A stretch of 64,000 nucleotides of DNA from Stenogyne calaminthoides. Lineage: Eukaryota > Streptophyta > Magnoliopsida > Lamiales > Lamiaceae. The translations under genes and the position numbers were made by a program. The first letter of the stretch is position 1; each line of letters begins with the position of its first letter. This document shows, piece after piece, positions 57,554 to 64,000 of this stretch. The stretch spans positions 24,784,804 through 24,848,803 of the forward strand of contig JBBCBC010000001.1 of the NCBI GenBank assembly GCA_037126765.1. Direction: 5' to 3'. The notes below the pieces were generated by a model. That model did no database searches and was not told where the DNA came from. It was given only the letters and a program-made list of their open reading frames with translations.

Positions 57554-60398
57554 GTGAAAAAATCTATTGTACTAAAATGCTATATCACTAAGCACTTTGT
57601 ACCGATTTTTTTTTTCCAAAAATAAAGGAGCTGAATGGACTTTTTTGCCCCTGTCTTATATAGTGTCTGACACACGATATCACAAAGGGATATTGTGTGC
57701 AGCATACGAAACATTATCCTTTAGCATGACTTGTCGGAGCACTCGCCTACGGCAAAATGTAGGTCCATTTATTAGTTACTGCGTTTGATTTGACTGAATT
57801 GTGAAATTACCCAGTCGTATTTTTCTGGCTCATGATCACTGAATTTTTTTGTATGATATTGTGAATGCATGGAAATTTTAGAATCTATATGAGATGTGGA
57901 TTTGAATTTTGAAAATAGTATAGCCTTTCCCTTTGATATGCTATCGTGAGATAATTGAATATTGTATGATATTAAATGGGAAGAACTTGGGTAGTGAAGG
58001 AATATCATTATTGTTGAACGAATTGACAGGAAGAATTGAGGTAGAAATAGAACATTTACTTTAATGATTACTAATTAATTTGTAAATCACATTTTTAGGA
58101 TAAAATTATTTCAGTTGAATCAACTAATTTGTTTCTACTCATGTTAGTGTATATTCTTTTATTATTATAGTTGTTCTTGTGATTTTAGTTAACATTTGCA
58201 TGAGATCTATTTTTTTTTTTGAAATGGAGATCTTTACATGTGTATATCTACTTATTTTTCTCACGACCAAAATCAATGAGTTATATGCTAATGCGATAGT
58301 TTGTCTACTATGTTTTATATTTATATATGTTTGAATGAAGTTATAGGGCTTGCCCTAAGTTTCATATAAGAAAATTAGGGACCTTTGGGCGTCTTTTCAA
58401 GCATTGACAATTCATAATTCCATGCAAGCCAATTAACTATTTAATGTAGCATGCACATGACGATTCCCTCATTGCATTTTCATTGAAATCCACATTAGTA
58501 TTCCGTTTTATATTTTAGCTTTTTTCAAAAAAATCTGTGGCCACGGGTGGATTTAGGACACTGGTGCATTTACTGGACATAATACAGTTGTATGCTTGAA
58601 GGATGCATTGAATAATATTTGGGCAGGTGAATCTGGACATGAAAATAAAAAGGTATGTGAATGCGTTCTGGATTATAATTTATTTTCTGCTATTCTATTT
58701 TTTGGGTCACATGCTTATATAACCTTTATAAATGCAAATGCAGCGCACATTAGATCTATAGTATTTGTTGAGTTCTTGATTTCATAAAAAGCACAGTAAA
58801 TCTAAATATTTCTTATGATCATGCACTCTGAAATTTCATGTGGAGCACTTTCTTAAACACTTTGTGTTATGGTAAATCATTGTTTGATGAATTATACGGA
58901 GCTTATCTCTCAAGTTTGTAGACCGATTAAATTGGTTTTCTAATTTGGTTATAGGTCACTTAGACCCTGCATTGCATGCTCACTTGGTATGAATATATTA
59001 TCCCTTTTTCAACAAATTTTCTGCTATAACCTCTCCCAGTCCCATCAATTGCATGAAGTCTTAATTTTGGTCTATTACTTGATTTAATTTTTGCATCTCT
59101 TCCAATACCTTCAGCTTACAATAAACATGTGTATTATTCCAAGTATTTTATATATATAGCCGGAGGTCATGGGGTGTATAAGAATTTGCATAATCTAATT
59201 TAATTTCATAAATAGGATGAGAGTGTTATTTCCATTTTTTTGCTGACCTGTCAGCCTGTTTGTAGTTTATTTATGTCATGTCTATGTGGAATAAAATGCA
59301 GCCATCTTATGCTGCAAATATGTGGAATGAAACTAGCCCAAGGTACCTCTTTGTTAATGCTTGAGATTCTAATGTACTGTTTCGTTTTCTCGAAATTAAA
59401 ATTCCTAGCAGCTTATCATTTATTATAATTGTTTCTTCTGTCCTGTTTCTCAATCTTTTCATGAGTTTGCAACCCCGTTTTTGTGTTTCTGATTGGTTTC
59501 AAGCATTTAGGTCTATAAATCGAAGAATTTTGGTTGAATTTTTTCTGTTCTAATTTCAAAAGCTTCTGCTTTTCTCGCGAGAATTAGGCGATTTAGTTCG
59601 TCGGAGCAGGTGGATGTGCACCATTTGTATCCGTTTTTAAATTGATTTGGTTTGAATCACAAAGGTCTCTGTTCTTATTTAGACAATCAGAAATGGGTTA
59701 CTCTATAGATGAATTACTTATAGTATCGGGCAATTACCAGTTATGGATTTAGTTCTTGGTAACACAGATCGATTTTCTTCATACTCGCCCGAATCCGGGC
59801 TTCACTGCGCTGTTCTATTCAATTTCTTTCAATCCCCTAAATCGCCACGTCTGATGTTTCAGGTATCAACGTTGTAAAAGCCCTGAATTATTTCATTTAC
59901 TATTCTATCGAACCAATTATTGTTCTTACTTTCTTGAGTTATTTAATGATTTTGAAGCTTCTTGAGTTCTTTTTATAGGTTATTTTGGTAATTCATGTTT
60001 TCTGTCGGGAATTTTCTTTACCTGATTTTTGAATCATCTACTTGCCTGAGTACATATGCATATATGTTGCTAGACCAGACGACATATATAAGCAGTGAAG
60101 AGAAATTATATTTAAGGCAAAAGAAGTTGTCGCAAGAGAAGATTATGAGGCAGTGCTTATAATATTGGATGTAGATCAGTTGGTCACTATGTAGTTAGTC
60201 TATTGCTATACATTTCTGTTGTACATTTCTGTTGTCAAGTTTATTATTAGGGACAAATGCATCTGTGTTAGTAGTAAAGATATTGTGCAATGAGTTGTAC
60301 GTTTTCATATTGTTAGAATGCCTTGGTGAAGAAAGGCTTGTGTATACTCTTTAAAATTGTGTATTTTTTATTTTATCTTTTTAATGTTTACATGCAAC
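57554..60398. other. Gene-poor stretch with exon-like fragments
   Basis: No complete gene. Two splice-bounded open segments: 58557-58652 (32 codons, DTGAFTGHNTVVCLKDALNN..., donor GTATGTG) and 59302-59342 (after ATGCAG, donor GTACCT). A leader-like region at 59505-59870 has CTATAAAT near 59513 and ends in a possible splice site. I do not recognise the protein. They may be fragments captured by the Helitron-like element ending at 60424, or remains of a decayed gene. Confidence 0.35.
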
Positions 60399-60424
60399 GT
60401 GCAGCGCACCTGGTAAGCCACTAG
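60399..60424 (+). mobile_element. Helitron-like 3' terminus
   Basis: Hairpin GTGCAGCGCAC (60399-60409), 11-bp spacer, then CTAG (60421-60424) followed by T. This matches the hairpin plus CTRR end of Helitrons inserted at A/T. The 5' TC terminus was not identified, so the size is unknown. Confidence 0.5.
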
Positions 60425-60893
60425 TAAAATTAAAAAGGGGAAATTTCTAATATATATGCTCTAAATTGAATTAAAATGGGTTGATGGATCCATTTGCACA
60501 TATGTTAAATCATTGTAACTGATGCACACAAAAATTTGCCCCATAAATTTGGCAAAATTATTTCTAAGTTATAAAATTTAATTAAATTAGTCTTTCTTAA
60601 GAAAATATAAATATTCAATTCACCTCTAAAACTATAAATATAGTTCAATTTCACCTTTTATATGGACCAAACTCTACGAGCCTAGCCCATATTTACAACT
60701 CTAGTTGCTTGAAAAGGGATTTAGGATGCAATCGAGTCAAACAAAATCGTTCCACTTGTTTGAAATTTTTTAGACCCGAGCCCGTTCGAGTTTGCCTAAA
60801 AAAAACTCATTAACAGGTAAAAGAGTATAGTTCGAGCTCGACTCTAAAAAGCTCGTTAACAAGTTAAACAAAACTTAGCTTAAGGGGGGTGTA

Positions 60894-62251
60894 TTCAATT
60901 GAGATTCTATTGGATTTTTTTGGACTTTAAAAAGTCTGTGGATTTAGAAAATCCATAGACTCCATGCAGAGTTTGACTGACTTTTTTTATTGATTTACAT
61001 GAATTTTCATAGACTTGACAGGATTGTGGAATACAATTTTTTTATTGATGTACATGAATTTTCATAGACTCCGGCACTGAAACTATTGATGCAAATATGG
61101 AACACACTGTATATAAAAAAAAGTTATCCAAATTGTTTAGAAAAAATACCAAAAAATACCTTTTAATGAAACAACCAATACTATCAAACTAATATCTTTT
61201 AATAAAACAACTAATACTATCAAACTAATATTTTTTAATGAAACAACTAATACTATTTAAAAATGCACTCAAAATGCAAACTAGTTTCATTATTAAGCTA
61301 AACAGAGTGCTAAAATCTTGATTTTCAAAGCCCAAAATAGGAAGAAAAAAAGAAGAAGCAATCTTGGTAAATGTAACAACTAATACTGTCAAACTAATAC
61401 CTTCATATGAAACAATTAACACTATAAAAAATTACACTCAAAATGCAAACCAGATGCACGTTTACACAGGACTTTGCCATCAACATCACTCTAGAAACAG
61501 ATTGTTCTTGTTTTCAATTAGGTAAATCTCAACTCTTAAGCATTAAAATAAAAGAATTCGCAGCGTATTTAAAATCTTGAATTTCAAAAAAAAAAAAAAA
61601 AAAATCTTGGAAAAATGTACCTTGGCAACGATGACATTTTTCCCAGAAAAAGAAGAAGGGATTGAAAGGTGGGGTGAATTGGAAAGCTTGAGGCCATGAA
61701 ACTGTTGTGAAGAATGAAGAATTTGGAAGAATTGCAAGATTTTGGGAGTAGGCTGCTTTAGGGGTTTGTGAAGATTGCTGGAATTGCGAGGGTTTGGGAT
61801 CAATTGGGAGATGCAGTTAGGGTGTGGATTTTCTTAGTTACGGCTGGTCGGGGGGGGAATAGATTGATAGTGGAGGAGGGATCTGGTTGCCGGTATAGGC
61901 ACGGCGGCGGTGCGGTGGTTTGAGGCGACGACGTTGATGCGGAGGTCAAAGGGATGGAATGTGGGGAATCTCTGGTTATTAGATGAGATTTTGGAGAGTG
62001 AAAACTATTTATATTTTTGGAAGAGAATCAAAGAAAATCCATAGAGTATTAAAATCCATAGACTGTTGAATACCTAAAGATTTTTTAAGGCTTTTTAAAA
62101 TCCGTATTGAATACCTCAGGATTTTTAATACTTTTTAAAATCCGTATTGAATACCTCAGGATTTTTAAAGACTTTTGAAAATCCGGATTAAATACCCCAC
62201 ACTTTGAAAATCTAAAAAAATCCTACAGATTCCACAACCAATACACCCTCC
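60894..62251. mobile_element. PIF/Harbinger-like element, non-autonomous, 1.36 kb
   Basis: Left end GGGGGGTGTATTCAATTGAG, right end (reverse complement) GGAGGGTGTATTGGTTGTGG; both continue to GGATTTTTTT. TAA on each side (60891-60893 and 62252-62254) is the 3-bp target site of PIF/Harbinger. Subterminal repeats AAAATCC/GGATTTT are frequent. There is no transposase; a GC-richer block at 61840-61970 and a minus-strand ORF (61803-61543) may be remains of a parental 5' region. Confidence 0.8.
61166..61262. repeat. ~37-bp tandem repeat in the Harbinger-like element
   Basis: Three units of the type GAAACAACTAATACTATC plus AAACTAATATYTTTTAAT; related phrases return near 61375-61450. Confidence 0.7.
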
Positions 62252-62665
62252 TAAATTTGACTCGCAAAATGCTCATTAGCAAGGTAAAATGAATTCAAGC
62301 TCATTAAAAAATAAAACTTCAATTTAACTGCCTAAAAATTTAAAAATAAATAAATACTTAAAATAAAATAAAAAAAGTTATGTCCATAAATCTAAAAAAT
62401 AAATAAAAGTTTATAAACTTAAAAAGAAAAAAACATGTCTACAAACACTTTAATAAAATTGATAAGATCTAAAAAAAATAGTGTTCTCATTATATGAACT
62501 TGTTCGAGAGACCGACACGAGTTTGCGAGCTCATAAATGAGCATATTAGCTGACATATTCACAAGCTCGTTAACTTGTTTATTCACAAGCTTTCGAATCA
62601 GATATCACTAGGCTCGAATTTGACTCGATAAATTTTTCAAGCTTGAATTCGAGCTCGAGCTAATC

Positions 62666-63233
62666 ACATAAAATCTAACAAACAAATTCAAAAGAACATT
62701 TTCGAATTAAAATTAAAATAATTTGAGACTAATTTTGTTTGATTATATTCATAGAAGGGTTTAAATTTGTTTTTTTTTCTATTCCTTCCATTCTTTTTCA
62801 TGGGGAGCTATGATATGATCAACTCCTATTCTTGTGACTATAAGATAATTTATTTATTTATTTTTACTATTTTTTTAAAGTACTGTTACATTATATGTCT
62901 ATATAAATATAAATAAATATAATATAATATAAATCCCTTTCGAAAAAGAAAAAAATATAAATATAAATAAGATTGATTGTATATTTTTATTATCCCCATC
63001 ACCACCGCTGTTACCAATTTTACTTTTTTGTTTCTTCTGATTTTCTTTTCACAAACAAATAAAACCATTCTCTTCTTAAGTGCGCTCTCCGTGATCGGTA
63101 GAACGCCGAATCCGACGCCGTTCCGGGGTTTCTCCGGCGAACTGTGATTCAATCTAGAATTTCTGTTTACTATATATGTTCTTACCAGCGGGATTTGACT
63201 CAATCACAGAAAAAAACGGTGGGATTGGAGGGC
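62666..63233 (+). promoter_or_regulatory. Promoter region and 5' UTR of the HUA2-like gene
   Basis: AT-rich upstream sequence with a TATATAAATA-like stretch near 62900, then a pyrimidine-rich and GC-richer leader (63060-63150) leading to the ATG at 63234. The TATA-like site is about 330 bp from the ATG, so a long 5' UTR or a TATA-less start is implied. The transcription start is not determined. Confidence 0.4.
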
Positions 63234-63344
63234 ATGGCTCCAGGGCGGAAGCGTGGGGCGAAAGGGGCTAAAACGAAGAGCGAATTGAGATTGGGCGACC
63301 TCGTTCTCGCCAAGGTCAAGGGCTTTCCTGCTTGGCCTGCAAAG
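63234..63344 (+). CDS. HUA2: HUA2/HULK-like PWWP-domain protein, exon 1
   Basis: Exon 1 encodes 37 residues: a basic start MAPGRKRGAKGAKTKSELR and LGDLVLAKVKGFPAWPAK, the opening of a PWWP domain (AWPA is its signature). It ends at a phase-0 donor, AAG/GTGCATTC. This matches ENHANCER OF AG-4 protein 2 (HUA2) and its HULK paralogues, whose first exon ends at the same point as I recall. Family role: nuclear PWWP/CID proteins affecting AGAMOUS pre-mRNA processing, FLC expression and flowering time. No exon 2 candidate appears up to 64000, so the rest of the gene lies to the right and which paralogue this is cannot be decided. The ATG is chosen because the conserved N-terminus starts there. Confidence 0.82.
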
Positions 63345-64000
63345 GTGCATTCTGATTCATTCTTTTTTTCGATATTTAATCGCCCCCAATTTTGGTTAAT
63401 TCCGTGTTTGAACAGATTTATTTCGGTTTTTTCTTGTTTTAGGAGGGGATTTGTTTGTTACATTTACTTGGAGTGATTACTTTCATGGGGGTTGCGTTGA
63501 GTTGCTGATTTAATTTCGTCCAAGTAGATTATTCGAGGAGGCGTAGGAATCCAGGTTTAGGATTTAACATGGTGATGAATTTTTTGGGTTATTGTTGATA
63601 GTTTTTTTTTTTTTTTTTTTTATCAAGTAAAAAATCAATCTATTGAAGCAATTGAGTACAAGGGTACTCAACCCTTACAACATAAGTACGGTTTAAGATT
63701 ATTCCAAACCAAAACTAATGCTACCGACCGCTCCTATCCTGATATATTGTTAACAGGGTTATTTTTAATAGTTGTCATCTTTATGCATTTTTATCCTCCT
63801 GGGCTACCATGTCTATGCACTTCTTTATGTTCATTATTCCTTTTTGAGCTTTTGTTTGGGTTCTACTATGATATGACAGATCATTCAAGTCTCTGAATGA
63901 TTTAGTTTACTTATTTAGTGAGCATTTATATGTTGACATATTTTATGCTTTTCAAGTTTTGCTTCATCTGTGCCTTAATTAGGTAGGTCAAAGTGCCTTG
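63345..64000 (+). other. Intron 1 of the HUA2-like gene (start)
   Basis: Begins GTGCATTC. No downstream exon found in the window. Contains a retroelement tail at 63602-63730; the rest is T-rich intron sequence. Confidence 0.6.
63602..63730 (-). mobile_element. LINE-like 3' tail remnant in HUA2-like intron
   Basis: A run of about 20 T (63602-63621), i.e. a minus-strand poly(A), followed by ATCAAGTAAAAAATCAATCT and GAGTACAAGGGTACTCAACC, phrases like the ends of plant L1 elements (compare CAAGGGGTGCTCAAATC at 57110). Strongly 5'-truncated. Confidence 0.5.

Larger units (their letters stand above)
60730..62665. repeat. GAGCTCG-rich repeat split by a Harbinger-like element
   Basis: Left part (60730-60893) and right part (62255-62665) share many motifs in both orientations: CGAGTCAAA, GAGCTCG, AAGCTCGTTAAC. 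They read as one element interrupted at 60893/62252. The outer ends are not well defined. Confidence 0.5.

Noticed and set aside
62886..63203. 105-codon minus ORF over the HUA2-like leader
   Set aside because: It overlaps the 5' UTR of the plus-strand gene and ends in AT-rich low-complexity sequence.

Overview
The window is nuclear DNA from a flowering plant, almost certainly a eudicot. The evidence is AT-rich sequence, GT-AG introns, plant-type Stowaway, Mutator, hAT, PIF/Harbinger and Helitron-like elements, Ty1/copia, gypsy-like and LINE retroelements, and four recognisable plant single-copy genes. Copia primer-binding sites match plant initiator tRNA-Met. An asterid such as a Lamiales species is my guess only. 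Layout: (1) 1-5651, + strand, is the 3' part (eight exons) of the inactive chloroplast FtsH homologue FTSHI5. (2) 5.7-9.2 kb holds MITEs and an hAT-like element rich in ATACCG motifs. (3) 9286-11921, - strand, is a two-exon TSSC4-like splicing-factor gene carrying three reading-frame breaks. (4) 12-19 kb is gene-free: a Mutator-like element with 9-bp target duplications, another Stowaway-like MITE, diverged tandem repeats and two probable solo LTRs. (5) 19-25.6 kb is a deleted L1-type LINE split by a complete 5.1-kb Ty1/copia element with 376-bp LTRs and ATCTC target duplications. (6) 26099-29575, - strand, is an intact three-exon CYP86B1-type cytochrome P450 with MITEs in intron 1. (7) 30.9-34.5 kb is a decayed BED-finger hAT transposon. 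(8) 35.5-53.7 kb is one Mutator-like transposase gene split by about 16 kb of nested insertions. Inside it lies an unclassified repeat, then long-LTR Ty1/copia element A, and inside A a shorter derivative B whose deletion has a 5-bp microhomology junction. (9) 53.7-57.5 kb holds tandem repeats, a gypsy-like gag remnant and a LINE 3' end. (10) 57.5-60.4 kb has exon-like segments of unknown origin ending in a Helitron-like 3' terminus. (11) 60.7-62.7 kb is a PIF/Harbinger-like element nested in another repeat. (12) 63234 to the end, + strand, starts a PWWP-domain gene of the HUA2/HULK family. The four host genes are unrelated in function (chloroplast protein import, U5 snRNP, suberin lipid hydroxylation, flowering regulation) and form no operon or metabolic cluster. 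The window is best read as ordinary genes separated by nested transposons. I found no tRNA, rRNA or CRISPR feature and no clear new biosynthetic or defence system. The most unusual items are the three-level retrotransposon nest with its deletion derivative, the frame-broken TSSC4-like gene, and the possible gene-capturing Helitron.
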